Counted from the first letter of the stretch, positions 26,364-36,276 are shown. The stretch is 64,000 bases of DNA from Geodermatophilus telluris (GCF_900102745.1 NZ_FMZF01000001.1:930001-994000); one strand, 5' to 3'. The notes: a model not told the origin generated them from the sequence alone. Program-made: numbers and translations.

Positions 26364-27050
26364 ATGTCCCTCCTCGCCGCCGCCGTCTCCGACCAGGGCG
26401 GGATCACCGGCTTCCTGCTCGACCTCGTCGAGCGGCTGGGGCCCGTCGGCGTGGGGTTCAGCATCCTGCTCGAGACGGTGATCCCCCCGATCCCGAGCGA
26501 GGCGGTCCTCGGCCTGGCCGGCATCCTGATCAACGCCGGCCAGATGAACATCGTCGCCGTCATCGCCTTCGCCACGCTCGGCTCGATCCTCGGCGCGCTG
26601 TTCTTCTACTACGTCGGCCGCGCGCTCGGCCCGCGCCGCTCGCACGCCTTCCTCGACCGGCTGCCGCTGGTGGAGACCGCCGACGTGGACAGGACCTTCG
26701 CCTGGTTCGAGCGGCACGGGCGCTCGGCGGTGTTCTTCGGCCGGATGGTGCCGATCGTGCGCAGCTTCATCTCCGTACCCGCGGGCGTGGTGCGGATGCC
26801 GATCCTGCAGTTCGTCCTCTACTCCGCGGCCGGCAGCCTGATCTGGAACACCGTGCTGGTCACCCTCGGCGTGCTGGCCGGTGACTTCCTGCAGGACAAC
26901 CTGCACTACCTCGACTACGCGGTGGTCGCGGCGTTCGCCCTCGGCATCGGCTACCTGGTCTACAAGCGGGCCCAGGACGTGCGCCACCACCGGCGCCGGC
27001 GCACCACCGCCGGCCGGGCGGACGACGCCGGCGAGCGGCCGGCCGCGTGA
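26364..27050 (+). CDS. DedA family membrane protein
   Basis: This 228-residue protein has the DedA/VTT pattern: ETVIPPIPSEAVLGLAG, LGSILGALFFYYVGRALGPRRSHAFLDRL, FERHGRSAVFFGRMVPIVRSFISVPAGVVRMP and several helices. DedA proteins flip or recycle lipid carriers such as undecaprenyl phosphate or phosphatidylethanolamine. The polar C-terminus is basic. The gene heads a three-gene operon, ending in a GTGA overlap with the HAD gene. Confidence 0.9.
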   Translation: MSLLAAAVSDQGGITGFLLDLVERLGPVGVGFSILLETVIPPIPSEAVLGLAGILINAGQMNIVAVIAFATLGSILGALFFYYVGRALGPRRSHAFLDRLPLVETADVDRTFAWFERHGRSAVFFGRMVPIVRSFISVPAGVVRMPILQFVLYSAAGSLIWNTVLVTLGVLAGDFLQDNLHYLDYAVVAAFALGIGYLVYKRAQDVRHHRRRRTTAGRADDAGERPAA

Positions 27051-27715
27051 GCGCCCGGCGGCCGCACGTCGTCGCGTTCGACGTCAACGAGACGCTGCTC
27101 GACCTCTCGCCGGTCCGCGCGGAGCTGGTGGAGCTCGGCCTGCCCGGCCACCTGCTGGCCACCGTCTTCGGCCGCACCCTGCAGACCGGGTTCGCCGCCA
27201 CCGTGGCCGGCACCTGGCTGCCCTTCCGCGCCGCGTTCGACTCGGCGCTGGCCCAGCTCACCGACCTCGCCGACGACGACCGCGCCCGGGTGGCCGACGC
27301 CTTCCTCGAGCTCTCCCCGCACCCCGACGTCGAGCCCGCGCTGCGCCGGCTGACCGCGGCCGGGGTGCGCGCGGTGACGCTGACCCACGGCTCCCCCGGC
27401 GTGGCTGAGGCCGGGCTCGAGCGCGGCGGCATCACCCCGCTGGTCGAGCGCACGCTCAGCAGCGAGACGGTCCGCGCCTGGAAGCCGTCGCGCGAGGCCT
27501 ACCTGTGGGCGGCCGGGACCTGCGGCGTCGCCCCCGAGCGGCTGGCGCTGGTGGCTGCGCACGGCTGGGACGTGCTGGGCGCCACGCGGGCCGGCCTGAC
27601 CGGCGCCTGGTTCCCCCGCGGCGAGCGGGTCTACCCGCCGGCCTACCCGGCCCCGGCGGTCGTCGCGCCGGACCTCGCCGGCGCGGTCGAGGCGCTGCTC
27701 GCGCTCCCCGCGTGA
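27047..27715 (+). CDS. Haloacid dehalogenase type II family hydrolase
   Basis: This 222-residue HAD hydrolase begins VAFDVNETLLDL, with the nucleophile Asp near residue 12. TLTHGSPGVAEAGL (motif II) and WKPSREAYLWAA (motif III Lys) follow, then VAAHGWDVLGATRAGL near the end. It belongs to the type II 2-haloacid dehalogenase group, although many members act on other small acids or phosphates. The GTG overlaps the dedA stop, and its own stop overlaps the next gene. Confidence 0.87.
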   Translation: MSARRPHVVAFDVNETLLDLSPVRAELVELGLPGHLLATVFGRTLQTGFAATVAGTWLPFRAAFDSALAQLTDLADDDRARVADAFLELSPHPDVEPALRRLTAAGVRAVTLTHGSPGVAEAGLERGGITPLVERTLSSETVRAWKPSREAYLWAAGTCGVAPERLALVAAHGWDVLGATRAGLTGAWFPRGERVYPPAYPAPAVVAPDLAGAVEALLALPA

Positions 27716-28335
27716 GGCTCGTCGACACCCCGCTCGGGCCGGCCGGTGTGCACCGCGACGGGCCGGACGACGGGCCGCTGGGCACGCTCGTGCTCGGCCA
27801 CGGCGCCGGCGGCGGGGTGGGCTCGGCCGACCTGACCGCGGTCACCGCGGCGGCGGCCGGCGCGGGCTGGCGGGTGCTGCGGGTCGCGCAGCCGTGGCAG
27901 GTGGCCGGCCGGCGGATCGCGCCGGCCCCGCCGCGGCTGGACACGGCGTGGACGGCGGTGCTCGGCACGCTGCGCCCGGAGCTGACCGGGCCGCTGGTGC
28001 TCGGCGGCCGCAGCGCCGGCGCTCGGGTGGCCTGCCGGACCGCGGAGCTGCTCGGCGCCGACGGCGTCCTGGCGCTGGCCTTCCCGCTGCACCCGCCGGG
28101 CCGGCCCGAGCGCAGCCGCGCGCCCGAGCTGGCCGCGGCCGGGGTGCCGCTGGTGGTGGTGCAGGGGGCCACCGACGCGTTCGGCCGCCCGGCGGAGGTC
28201 GCGGCGGCGCTCACCGGGGTGCCCGCCGCGTCGGTCACCGCCGTCCCGGGAGACCACTCGCTGGGCCGCGACCCGGCGGCGGTGGCCACGGCGGCGCTCG
28301 CCTGGCTGACGGACCTGGCCGCCGTCCGGGCCTGA
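27712..28335 (+). CDS. Alpha/beta hydrolase (TEX30/KANL3-like)
   Basis: This 207-residue protein has LVLGHGAGGGVGSADL, the nucleophile elbow LGGRSAGARVA and a terminal GDHSLGRDP histidine. The pattern fits the short alpha/beta hydrolases related to TEX30/dienelactone hydrolases. Its GTG start overlaps the HAD gene stop. A hairpin follows immediately, marking the operon end. The substrate is unknown. Confidence 0.82.
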   Translation: MRLVDTPLGPAGVHRDGPDDGPLGTLVLGHGAGGGVGSADLTAVTAAAAGAGWRVLRVAQPWQVAGRRIAPAPPRLDTAWTAVLGTLRPELTGPLVLGGRSAGARVACRTAELLGADGVLALAFPLHPPGRPERSRAPELAAAGVPLVVVQGATDAFGRPAEVAAALTGVPAASVTAVPGDHSLGRDPAAVATAALAWLTDLAAVRA

Positions 28336-28361
28336 CCACCGCCCGCGGGTGCGGGCGGTGG
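28336..28361. terminator. Terminator-like hairpin
   Basis: A perfect 11-bp stem (CCACCGCCCGC, loop GGGT, GCGGGCGGTGG) starts at the last base of the alpha/beta hydrolase stop codon's neighbour and lies before the convergent coxG stop. It lacks a T-run, as is usual in high-GC actinobacteria. Confidence 0.75.
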
Positions 28362-28378
28362 CCGGGCGCCGGGCGGGT

Positions 28379-29389
28379 CTAGCGGCGGCGACGCCGGCGG
28401 ACCACCAGCACGACCAGCAGCAGCACCGCGGCCACCCCGGCGGCCGGGGCGGCGAAGCGGGCCGCCGCGGCCCCGCCGGCGACCTCGAGGAGGTCGATCG
28501 GCTCGGGCTCGGCGGCCGGCGGGCGCGGGGCGGCCGACGGCGTGCTGCGCGGCGGGGCGCCGGTGGCCGGCCGGGTCGGCGGCGCGGTGGGACCGGACGG
28601 CGGGCCGCTGGGCGCCGCGCCGGTGGTCGCGGGCGCGGTGTCCCCACCGGCGGCCACGGCGGTCGCCGGCGCGGTGTCGGTGGAGCCGGCCGCGGTGATC
28701 GGCGTGGTGGGCGGGTCGGCCGCCGCGGTGTGCTCCCCGGTGCTCCGGTCGGTGGCGGCGGCCGCCGCCTCGCGGGTCGCCGTCCCCGCCTGGCGCACCT
28801 TCTCCGCCACGGCGTTGTCGCCCGGCGTCTGCTCCACGGAGGCGGCCACCTCCTCCACGACGCCGGTGGCGGTGGCGGTGGCGGTGACCGAGCCGGGGGC
28901 GTCGACCCGCGCCGCCTCGGCGCGCGCCGCGTCACCCTGCGCGTCGCCCTCACCCAGCTGGGCGGCGAGCTTGTCGGCGAACTGGCCGAGCAGCTTGTTG
29001 CCGACGTCGGTCATCACGCCGCGGCCGAACTGGGCCGGCCGGCCGGTGATGTTGAGGTCGGTGAGGACGTCGACCCGCGTGCTGCTGCCCTCGTCCTTCA
29101 GCTGGGCGGTGATGAGCGCGGCCGCGGTGCCGTTGCCGCGCTGGTCCTTGCCGCGGCCGTCGATGACGGCCTTGTGCGCGGCCTCGTCCTTCTCGATGAA
29201 GGACGCCTTGCCCTGGTAGGTCAGGTTGATCGGCCCGAGCTTGACCTTCACCCGGCCGGTGAAGGAGTCACCCTCGACCGAGTCCAGGGCGGCGCCGGGC
29301 ATGCACGGGGCGATGCGCTCGATGTCGAGGAGCACCCGCCATGCCTCGTCGACGGGCACGGGGACGGTGAACGAGTTCTCCAGCTGCAC
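28379..29389 (-). CDS. coxG: CoxG-like SRPBCC protein with C-terminal membrane anchor
   Basis: This 336-residue protein opens with the CoxG domain (MQLENSFTVPVPVDEAWRVLLDIERIAPCMPGA would be its first segment; key residues are the DIERIAPCMPGA motif). A proline/alanine/threonine-rich linker from about residue 155 follows, then a single membrane helix near 312-330 and a run of six arginines at the end. CoxG helps anchor or mature CO dehydrogenase at the membrane. It is the last gene of the leftward cox operon and is separated from coxM by a strong stem-loop. Confidence 0.85.
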   Translation of the reverse strand: MQLENSFTVPVPVDEAWRVLLDIERIAPCMPGAALDSVEGDSFTGRVKVKLGPINLTYQGKASFIEKDEAAHKAVIDGRGKDQRGNGTAAALITAQLKDEGSSTRVDVLTDLNITGRPAQFGRGVMTDVGNKLLGQFADKLAAQLGEGDAQGDAARAEAARVDAPGSVTATATATGVVEEVAASVEQTPGDNAVAEKVRQAGTATREAAAAATDRSTGEHTAAADPPTTPITAAGSTDTAPATAVAAGGDTAPATTGAAPSGPPSGPTAPPTRPATGAPPRSTPSAAPRPPAAEPEPIDLLEVAGGAAAARFAAPAAGVAAVLLLVVLVVRRRRRR

Positions 29390-29416
29390 GGTGCGACCTC
29401 CGGGGTGGGTGAACGC

Positions 29417-29452
29417 CTCGGCCGGTCCGCCCCGAGGGGCGGGCCGGCCGAG
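29417..29452 (-). terminator. Strong intercistronic stem-loop between coxM and coxG
   Basis: Seventeen-base arms (29417-29433 and 29436-29452) pair with one G-U type mismatch around a two-base GA centre. The hairpin lies in the 97-bp gap after the coxM stop and before the coxG ATG. It could attenuate transcription into coxG or protect the coxSLM message. Confidence 0.7.
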
Positions 29453-29486
29453 GGTGGGACGGGCGGAGCCGGGGTTGTGCCGGACG

Positions 29487-30344
29487 TTACAGCCCGGCTG
29501 CGGCGGTGACCGCCCGGCGGGTGAGCACCTGCACGAGGTGCTCGCGGTAGTCGGCCTGGGCGTTGAGGTCGCTGCTCGGGCTGGTGCCCTCCGCCGCCGA
29601 CCGCGCCGCCGAGGCGACCGCGTCGGGCGCCGCGGCGGCCCCGGACAGGGCCGCCTCGGTCGCCGAAGCGCGCAGCGGGGTCGGGCCCATGTTGGTCAGC
29701 CCGATGCGCGCCTCGGCGATGTGCCCGTTCTCCCGCCGGACCGCGGCCGCGACGGCGACGATGGACCAGGCCTGCGCCACGCGGTTGAACTTCTCGTAGC
29801 GCACCCCCCAGTCCCCGGCCAGCTTCGGCACCCGGATCTCGACGAGGACCTCGCCCTCCTCGAGCGCGGTGGTGAGGTAGTCGACGAAGAACTCCGACGC
29901 CGGCACCGTCCGCCGCCCGCCGGGTCCGGCGACCACCAGCTCCGCGTCCAGGGCCAGCGCCACCGCAGGCAGGTCGCCGGCCGGGTCGGCGTGCGCCAGC
30001 GCGCCGCCGAAGGTGCCCCGGCGGCGGGTCTGCCGGTCGGCCACCGTCTCGGTCGCCTCGGCGACGAGCTTCGCGTGCTGGGCGATCAGCGGGTCGGTGA
30101 TGACCTCGGCGTGCGTCGTCATCGCGCCGATGACCAGCGCGTCCCCCTCGTCGCGGACGCCGCGCATCTCGGCGACCCGGCCCAGGTCGACGATCGTCTC
30201 CGGCGCGGCCAGCCGCAGCCGCATGACCGGGATCAGCGACTGGCCACCGGCCATGATCTTGACGTCCTCGCCGCCCTCGGCGACCGCCTGGACGGCCTCC
30301 TCGACCGTCGTCGGCCGGACGTACTCGAACGGGGCGGGGATCAT
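29487..30344 (-). CDS. coxM: CO dehydrogenase medium (FAD) subunit CoxM
   Basis: This 285-residue protein is the FAD-binding subunit of xanthine-oxidase-family hydroxylases. It starts with PFEYVRPTTVEEAV and has the FAD motifs AGGQSLIPVMRLRLAAPETIVDL and TRRRGTFGGALAHADPAGDLP. The CO-dehydrogenase C-domain follows. It passes electrons from the iron-sulfur subunit to the electron acceptor. The gene is 28 bp downstream of coxL in the S-L-M order. Confidence 0.92.
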   Translation of the reverse strand: MIPAPFEYVRPTTVEEAVQAVAEGGEDVKIMAGGQSLIPVMRLRLAAPETIVDLGRVAEMRGVRDEGDALVIGAMTTHAEVITDPLIAQHAKLVAEATETVADRQTRRRGTFGGALAHADPAGDLPAVALALDAELVVAGPGGRRTVPASEFFVDYLTTALEEGEVLVEIRVPKLAGDWGVRYEKFNRVAQAWSIVAVAAAVRRENGHIAEARIGLTNMGPTPLRASATEAALSGAAAAPDAVASAARSAAEGTSPSSDLNAQADYREHLVQVLTRRAVTAAAGL

Positions 30345-30372
30345 GGCTTCACTCCAGAGTCGTTACGGCGGA

Positions 30373-32874
30373 TCACCGGTCACCTCCGAGAGCGGACTGC
30401 GGGGTGGAGACACCGGCGGTGGTCTCGGTCTGGGCGCCGCCGTAGGCGTTGGACCCGGCCGTGGCCCGGTCCCCGCCGTCGCCGCCCTGGTGGATCGCCC
30501 GCCAGACGCGCTCGGGGGTCAGCGGCATGCGGATGTCGGACACGCCCAGGTGCCGGACGGCGTCGAGCGCGGCGTTGACCACCGCCGGCGTGCTGGCGAT
30601 GCAGCCGGCCTCGCCCACGCCCTTGGCGCCGATCGGGTTGCCGGGGGCCACGTGCACGGTGTTGCCCGTGTCGAAGTGCGGCAGGTCGGCGGCCGAGGGC
30701 ACCAGGTAGTCGACGAAGGTGCCGGTGGTCAGGTTGCCGTCGGCGTCGTAGACGGCCTCCTCGTAGAGCGCCTGCGCGATGCCCTGCGCCAGGCCGCCGT
30801 GGACCTGCCCCTCGACGATGAGCGGGTTGACGATCGTGCCGACGTCGTCGACGCAGGCGTACTTGCGGATCTTGACGAACCCGGTGTCGGTGTCGACCTC
30901 CATGGCGCACACGTGCGTGCCGTGGGGGAAGGAGAAGTTCACCGGGTCGAAGGTCGCGTCCGCGTCGATCGAGGGCTCGACGTCCTCCGGGTAGTCGTGC
31001 GCCGCGAAGACCGCGAGCGCGATCTCCTGGATGCCCAGCCCGGAGCCCGGGGTCCCGCGGACGGAGAACTTGCCGCCGGTGAACTCCAGGTCGTCCTCGC
31101 TGGCCTCGAGCAGGTGCGCGGCGACCTTGCGGGCCTTGGCGATCACCTTGTCCGCGGCCTTGAGGACGGCGGTGCCGCCCACGACCAGCGAGCGCGAGCC
31201 GTAGGTGTCCATGCCCTTGGGCGCGACGGCGGTGTCGCCGTGCAGCACCTCGACGTCCTCGAAGGGGACACCGAGCTGGTCGGCGACCAGCTGGCTCCAC
31301 GCCGTCTCGTGGCCCTGTCCGTGCGGCGTCGAGCCGGTGACCACCTCGACCTTGCCGGTGGGCAGCATCCGGATGGACGCCGACTCCCAGCCGCCCGCGC
31401 CGTAGGACAGCGAGCCCAGCACCCGGGAGGGGGCCAGGCCGCACATCTCGGTGAAGGTGGAGAAGCCGATGCCCAGCTGCACCGGGTCGTTCGACTCGCG
31501 GCGGCGACGCTGCTCCTCGCGCAGCTCCGGGTAGCCGAGCAGGTCGAGCGCCTGCTGGGTGGCCGCGTCGTAGTCGCCGCTGTCGTACTCCAGGCCGGCC
31601 ACCGTGGTGAACGGGAACTCCTGCGACTGGATCCAGTTCTTGCGGCGCAGCTCGAGCGGGTCCATGCCGAGCTCGACGGCGAGCTCGTCCATGATCCGCT
31701 CGACGGCGAAGGTCGCCTCGGGCCGGCCGGCGCCGCGGTAGGCGTCGGTGGGCACCTTGTTGGTGAACACGCCGTCGCACTCGAAGCGGTAGGCCGGGAA
31801 CTTGTAGATGCCCGGGAACATGAACGCGCCCAGCGCCGGGACACCCGGGGTGATCAGCCGCAGGTAGGCGCCCATGTCGGCGAGCAGCCGCACGCGCAGG
31901 CCCTTGACGTTGCCCTCGCGGTCGGCGGCGACGTCGATGAACTGCACCTGGTCGCGGCCGTGGTGGGCGGTCATCAGCGACTCGCTGCGGGTCTCGGTCC
32001 ACTTGACCGGCTTGCCGAGGCGGCGCGCGACCAGCAGCGCGAGGATCTCCTCGGGGTTGACCTGCAGCTTGCCGCCGAAGCCGCCGCCGACGTCGGGGGC
32101 GATCACGCGGAGCTTGTGCTCGGGGATGCCGGTGACCATCGCCAGCATCACGCGCAGGATGTGGGGGATCTGGGTGGCCGACCACATCGTGTAGTTGTCG
32201 CCCTGCGGCTGGACGACGACGGAGCGCGGCTCCATGAACGCCGGGATCAGCCGCTGGTTGACGAACCGCCGGCTGACCACGACGTCGGCGTCGGCGAACG
32301 CCTGCTCGGTGTCGCCGCCGGTGCCGGCCTCACCGGCGTCGAAGACGAAGTGGTAGCTGGTGTTGGTGCCGAGGTCGTCGTGGACGAGGTCGGCACCGTC
32401 GCGGACCGCCTCCTCCATGTCGAGCACCGGCGGGAGCAGGTCGTAGTCGACGTCGACGAGCTCGACGGCGTCGGCGGCCGCGGTGCGGGAACGGGCGACG
32501 ATGACCGCCACCGCCTCGCCCACGTGGTTGACCCGGTCGACGGCGATCGAGGGGTGGCCGGGGTTCTTCATGTCCGGCGTCACCGGCCAGGCGCAGGGGA
32601 TCGAGCCCTGCTCGTCGGCGAGGTCGCGGCCGGTGAGGACGGTGACGACGCCCGGGGACTCCTTGGCCGCGGACACGTCGATGGCGGTGATGCGGGCGTG
32701 GGCGACCGGGCTGCGCACGACCGACAGGTGCAGCATGCCGGGCAGCACCATGTTGTCCGTCCAGGTGGTGCGCCCGGTGATCAGGCGGGCGTCCTCCTTG
32801 CGCTTGCGGGCCTTGCCGACCTCCTTGTCCGGGCCCTGCACCTGGGTGGTGGCGGCGTCCTCGGTGACCGTCAT
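30373..32874 (-). CDS. coxL: CO dehydrogenase large (molybdopterin) subunit, form II type
   Basis: This 833-residue molybdenum hydroxylase subunit has [14 protein letters not shown] at the start, molybdopterin-binding stretches such as [12 protein letters not shown], and [19 protein letters not shown] near the end. The active-site loop reads [10 protein letters not shown] (about residue 380), the form II signature, rather than the AYRCSFR of true form I CO dehydrogenases. It may oxidise CO poorly or act on another small substrate. The ATG overlaps the coxS stop by four bases. Confidence 0.93.
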   Translation of the reverse strand: MTVTEDAATTQVQGPDKEVGKARKRKEDARLITGRTTWTDNMVLPGMLHLSVVRSPVAHARITAIDVSAAKESPGVVTVLTGRDLADEQGSIPCAWPVTPDMKNPGHPSIAVDRVNHVGEAVAVIVARSRTAAADAVELVDVDYDLLPPVLDMEEAVRDGADLVHDDLGTNTSYHFVFDAGEAGTGGDTEQAFADADVVVSRRFVNQRLIPAFMEPRSVVVQPQGDNYTMWSATQIPHILRVMLAMVTGIPEHKLRVIAPDVGGGFGGKLQVNPEEILALLVARRLGKPVKWTETRSESLMTAHHGRDQVQFIDVAADREGNVKGLRVRLLADMGAYLRLITPGVPALGAFMFPGIYKFPAYRFECDGVFTNKVPTDAYRGAGRPEATFAVERIMDELAVELGMDPLELRRKNWIQSQEFPFTTVAGLEYDSGDYDAATQQALDLLGYPELREEQRRRRESNDPVQLGIGFSTFTEMCGLAPSRVLGSLSYGAGGWESASIRMLPTGKVEVVTGSTPHGQGHETAWSQLVADQLGVPFEDVEVLHGDTAVAPKGMDTYGSRSLVVGGTAVLKAADKVIAKARKVAAHLLEASEDDLEFTGGKFSVRGTPGSGLGIQEIALAVFAAHDYPEDVEPSIDADATFDPVNFSFPHGTHVCAMEVDTDTGFVKIRKYACVDDVGTIVNPLIVEGQVHGGLAQGIAQALYEEAVYDADGNLTTGTFVDYLVPSAADLPHFDTGNTVHVAPGNPIGAKGVGEAGCIASTPAVVNAALDAVRHLGVSDIRMPLTPERVWRAIHQGGDGGDRATAGSNAYGGAQTETTAGVSTPQSALGGDR

Positions 32875-33377
32875 GCCTGCGCTCCCGTCGTCTCCGGGGT
32901 GGCGGCCGAGCCGGACAGCTCACCGGCTGCCTGCTGCACCGCGCGGACGATGTTCTGATAGCCGGTGCACCGGCAGAGGTTGCCCTCGATGCCCTCGCGG
33001 ACCTCGGTGTCGCTGGGGTCCGGGTTCTCCTTGAGCAGGTCGATCGAGGCCATGATCATCCCGGGCGTGCAGTAGCCGCACTGGAGACCGTGCATCTCGT
33101 GGAAGGCCTTCTGCACCGGGTGCAGGGTGCCGTCCGGTGCCGCGATGCCCTCGATGGTGGTGACCTCGGCGCCGTCGGCCTGCACGGCCAGGACGGTGCA
33201 GGACTTCACGGCCTGCCCGTCGAGGTGGACGGTGCAGGCGCCGCAGTTGCTGGTGTCGCAGCCGACGACCGTGCCGACCTTGCCCAGCGCCTCGCGCAGG
33301 TGGTGGACCAGCAGCGTCCGGGGTTCGACCTCGTCCGTGTAGGTCACGCCGTCGACCTGCATGCTCACCCGTGTCAT
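32871..33377 (-). CDS. coxS: CO dehydrogenase small (2Fe-2S) subunit CoxS
   Basis: This 168-residue protein binds two [2Fe-2S] clusters. The plant-type cluster is seen in [16 protein letters not shown] with a following Cys, and the second in [11 protein letters not shown] and [14 protein letters not shown]. It is the first gene of the coxSLM-coxG operon. The ATG at 33377 has an upstream GGAGG-like site (GCGGAGGATCC). Confidence 0.94.
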   Translation of the reverse strand: MTRVSMQVDGVTYTDEVEPRTLLVHHLREALGKVGTVVGCDTSNCGACTVHLDGQAVKSCTVLAVQADGAEVTTIEGIAAPDGTLHPVQKAFHEMHGLQCGYCTPGMIMASIDLLKENPDPSDTEVREGIEGNLCRCTGYQNIVRAVQQAAGELSGSAATPETTGAQA

Positions 33378-33453
33378 GGATCCTCCGCTGTCGTTGCAGG
33401 GGGCGAACGCGCCCGGTCAACGGGCGCCCTGCGCGGAGTCTGTCAACGGCGGA

Positions 33454-33477
33454 GTGACTTAGGCCACGCTTACCTGA
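33454..33477 (-). promoter_or_regulatory. Candidate IdeR-like and CRP-like sites upstream of the cox operon
   Basis: TTAGGCCACGCTTACCTGA (33459-33477) matches 14 of 19 positions of the IdeR consensus TTAGGTTAGGCTAACCTAA. Overlapping it, GTGACTTAGGCCAC (33454-33467) is one base away from a CRP-type GTGA-N6-TCAC pair. The position, about 80-100 bp upstream of coxS, suits either. These are pattern matches only. The rest of the 33378-33598 gap shows no gene. Confidence 0.4.
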
Positions 33478-33598
33478 TCGACGGGGTGGCGCGGTCCCGC
33501 AGTCGCGGAGCGAGCGACCTCTCGCTGCCGCAGCCGCGGACGTCCCCGCCGCGTGTCGGGCGCAGCGCGGACGTTGCAGCGGTGTTGCAGCCGGCCGG

Positions 33599-34831
33599 TC
33601 AGGCCGCGGCGCGCAGCTCCCGCCGGCGCAGCCGCGCCGAGGCCGCCAGGGCGACCAGGCCGGCGGCCGCGAGCGCGGCGCCGACCAGGCTCGGCGCGGT
33701 GTAGCCGTGGCCGGCCGCGATCACCACCCCGCCCAGCCACGCACCGAGCGCGTTGGCCGCGTTGAGCGCCGAGTGGTTGAGCGCGGCGCCGAGCATCTGC
33801 GCCTCGCCGGCGACCTCCATGAGCCGCAGCTGCAGGCAGACGACCAGCGTGGAGGCGCTCATCGCCAGCAGGAGGACCACCCCGAAGAGGGTGGGCCCGG
33901 TGGCCGCGGCCGGGCCCACGACCAGCAGCAGCGCCAGGACGGTGACCATCGCGCCCACCAGCGAGCGGAACAGCGCCAGGTCGGCCAGCCGGCCGCCCAG
34001 CGCGGTGCCGAGGAACCCGCCGACGCCGAAGGCCAGCAGCACCCACGGGACGGCCCCGCGGGCGAGTCCGGTGACGTCGGTGGTGATCGGGGCGATGTAG
34101 CTGTAGACGGCGAACATGCCGCCGAACCCGACGGTGGCCACGACCAGCGTCAGCAGCACCTGCGGCCGGCGCAGCGCGCCCAGCTCGGTGCGGATGCCGG
34201 CGTCGCCGCGCTGGGGCGTCGCCGGGACGACGGCGAGCACGGCGGCGACGGTCAGCGCGGCCAGCACCACCACGGCCCAGTACGCCGACCGCCAGCCCAG
34301 CGTCTGCCCCAGCCAGGTGGCCGCGGGGACCCCGGCGAGGGTGGCCGCGGCCAGGCCGAGCATGACCGTGCTGACCGCCCGCCCGCGCAGCGCCGGCGGC
34401 ACGAGCGCGGCGGCGACCAGCGAGGCGACACCGAAGTAGGCGCCGTGCGGCAGGCCGCTGACGAACCGCGCCAGCAGCAGCGTCGTCGACCCGGGTGCCA
34501 GCGCGCTGAGCACGTTGCCGGCGAGGAACGCCGCCATCAGGCCGACCAGCAGGCCGCGGCGCGGCAGTCGCGACCCCAGCGCGGCGATGACCGGGGCGCC
34601 GACGACGACGCCGAGCGCGTAGGCGGAGATGACGTGGCCCGCGGTGGGGATGTCGACGCCGACGCCGGTGGCGATGTCGGGCAGCAGCCCCATCGTGACG
34701 AACTCGGTGGTGCCGATCGCGAAACCGCCCAGGGCCAGCGCGACGAGGGCCACCGCCACGCGCGGGGAGCCCAGCGAGGTCGGCGCGGGGGCGGGCGGGG
34801 CGGCGGCGGACCCGGTGGCGGAGGCGGTCAC
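33599..34831 (-). CDS. MFS transporter (AraJ/Bcr-like efflux permease)
   Basis: This 410-residue protein has twelve predicted helices with [15 protein letters not shown] in the first, the loop motif [11 protein letters not shown] and [20 protein letters not shown] in helix 4. This matches the AraJ/NepI-like drug-efflux group. A GTG start at 34831 has only a distant GGAGG. The substrate is unknown. It lies leftward, downstream of the GAF regulator and without obvious link to cox. Confidence 0.85.
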   Translation of the reverse strand: MTASATGSAAAPPAPAPTSLGSPRVAVALVALALGGFAIGTTEFVTMGLLPDIATGVGVDIPTAGHVISAYALGVVVGAPVIAALGSRLPRRGLLVGLMAAFLAGNVLSALAPGSTTLLLARFVSGLPHGAYFGVASLVAAALVPPALRGRAVSTVMLGLAAATLAGVPAATWLGQTLGWRSAYWAVVVLAALTVAAVLAVVPATPQRGDAGIRTELGALRRPQVLLTLVVATVGFGGMFAVYSYIAPITTDVTGLARGAVPWVLLAFGVGGFLGTALGGRLADLALFRSLVGAMVTVLALLLVVGPAAATGPTLFGVVLLLAMSASTLVVCLQLRLMEVAGEAQMLGAALNHSALNAANALGAWLGGVVIAAGHGYTAPSLVGAALAAAGLVALAASARLRRRELRAAA

Positions 34832-34902
34832 GTTGCCGTGCCAAGGCCTCCGGCGCGGGTCGCATTCCCCGGCCGGCGTGTCGGGCCGCCCGCCGTGCCG
34901 GG

Positions 34903-36276
34903 TCAGCCGCGCGGTCCCCGGCGCAGCGCGAGCAGGTGAGCGGCGACCGCGGGCCGGCGCGGCGACCCCGCGGGCAGCACCTCGAGCAGCGCCTGCCAGG
35001 CGGCGGCGTCGTCCCTGGCCTCGGGCAGCGCCGTCCAGCGCAGCAGCAGCTCCGGCCGGCGGCTCGCCAGCACCGCGGCGCGCAGCGCGACGGCGGTGCG
35101 CCAGCGGGCCGCCGCGACGCCGGGCGCGCCGGACCGCGGCAGCACCGGGCCGGGGTAGCGGTCCAGGGCGGCGGTGACCGCGCCCCGGTCGAGCAGCCGG
35201 CGCAGCGCGCCGACGTCGGTGTCCAGCGGGCCGAGCAGCCGGTAGGGCCGCGACCCGACCAGCTCGGGGCCGACGAGGCGGCGCAGCCGGGACAGCTCCG
35301 CGCGCACGGTGACCGCGGCGCCGCCGCCGTGGCACTCCGCGGCCAGCCGCTCGGCGCTGCGGCCCTCCCCCGTCACGGCGGCCTCGGCGAGCAGCAGGAG
35401 CAGCTCGGAGTGCCGCAGCGACAGCTCGACCGCCCCCTCGGCGCGGGTCAGCCGCGCCCGGTCCCGGCCGAGCACCTCCAGCAGCGGGGCGGTCTCGCGC
35501 GCCGGTGCCGCCGCCGTGCGGGTGGGCCGCTCGTCGCGCTGCTCCTCGCGGTGCAGCCAGCGCAGCTCGGACTCGACCGCGGCGACGGTGGCGCGCACCA
35601 GGGTGAGCACGTGCGGGCTGGCCACGTGGTCGCCGCCGGTGACGTCGATGGCGCCGAGCAGGACCCCGGTGACCGGGTGGTGCACCGGCGCGGCCGAGCA
35701 GCTCCACGGCTGGACCGGGCGGCGGTAGTGCTCGCTGCCGAAGAACTGCACGGGGTGGTCGAGGGCCAGCGCCGTCCCGGGGGCGTTGGTGCCGGCGACG
35801 TCCTCCGACCAGCGGGCGCCGGGCACGAAGTTCATGTTCTCGGCCAGCCGGCGCAGCCGGGAGTCGCCCTCCACCCACAGCATCCGGCCGTCGGCGTCGG
35901 TGACCGCGACGATCATCCGGTCGGCCTCGGCGTCCTCGACCAGCAGGCGCCGGATCACCGGCAGCACCGGCGCCAGCGGGTGGCCGGCGCGGTAGGCGGC
36001 GAGGGCGTCGTCGAGCAGGTCCACCGGCGGGCCCTGGCCGTCGGGGTCCACGCCGCTGCCGAGGCTGCGCACCCAGGAGTCGCGGACGACCGGGCGCACC
36101 GCCGGTCGCGGCGGCGGGGCGCCGCGGGTCACGAACGTCTCGTGCGCGGCGCGCAGCTGTCGGGTGAGCCCGGGCGTGGGCCGGCCCTCGGGCAGCGCGA
36201 GCCACGGGCTGACGCCGGTCACGAGGAGGTCCGGGGGCTGGGACTCATGGCCGCCCCATGGTGACGCGGATCGCAC
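34903..36276 (-). CDS. GAF-domain transcriptional regulator (AcoR-like N-terminus)
   Basis: This 457-residue protein resembles the sensor half of AcoR-type activators. VVRDSWVRSLGSGVDPDG, VTDADGRMLWVEGDSRLRRLAENMNF, WSEDVAGTNAPGTALAL and SCSAAPVHHPVTGVLLGAIDVTGG are hallmarks of the GAF module. The sigma-54 AAA+ domain is absent. The C-terminal half (SLRHSELLLLLAEA onward) looks like a winged-helix region with an alpha-helical tail instead. In actinobacteria such proteins often sit by alcohol or aldehyde dehydrogenase genes. It adjoins mftF here. Confidence 0.75.
   Translation of the reverse strand: MRSASPWGGHESQPPDLLVTGVSPWLALPEGRPTPGLTRQLRAAHETFVTRGAPPPRPAVRPVVRDSWVRSLGSGVDPDGQGPPVDLLDDALAAYRAGHPLAPVLPVIRRLLVEDAEADRMIVAVTDADGRMLWVEGDSRLRRLAENMNFVPGARWSEDVAGTNAPGTALALDHPVQFFGSEHYRRPVQPWSCSAAPVHHPVTGVLLGAIDVTGGDHVASPHVLTLVRATVAAVESELRWLHREEQRDERPTRTAAAPARETAPLLEVLGRDRARLTRAEGAVELSLRHSELLLLLAEAAVTGEGRSAERLAAECHGGGAAVTVRAELSRLRRLVGPELVGSRPYRLLGPLDTDVGALRRLLDRGAVTAALDRYPGPVLPRSGAPGVAAARWRTAVALRAAVLASRRPELLLRWTALPEARDDAAAWQALLEVLPAGSPRRPAVAAHLLALRRGPRG

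Noticed and set aside
30013-32958. A 981-codon open frame antisense to coxL and coxM
   Set aside because: It mirrors the codon pattern of the real genes on the other strand, lacks any recognisable domain, and is the usual shadow frame of very GC-rich coding DNA.
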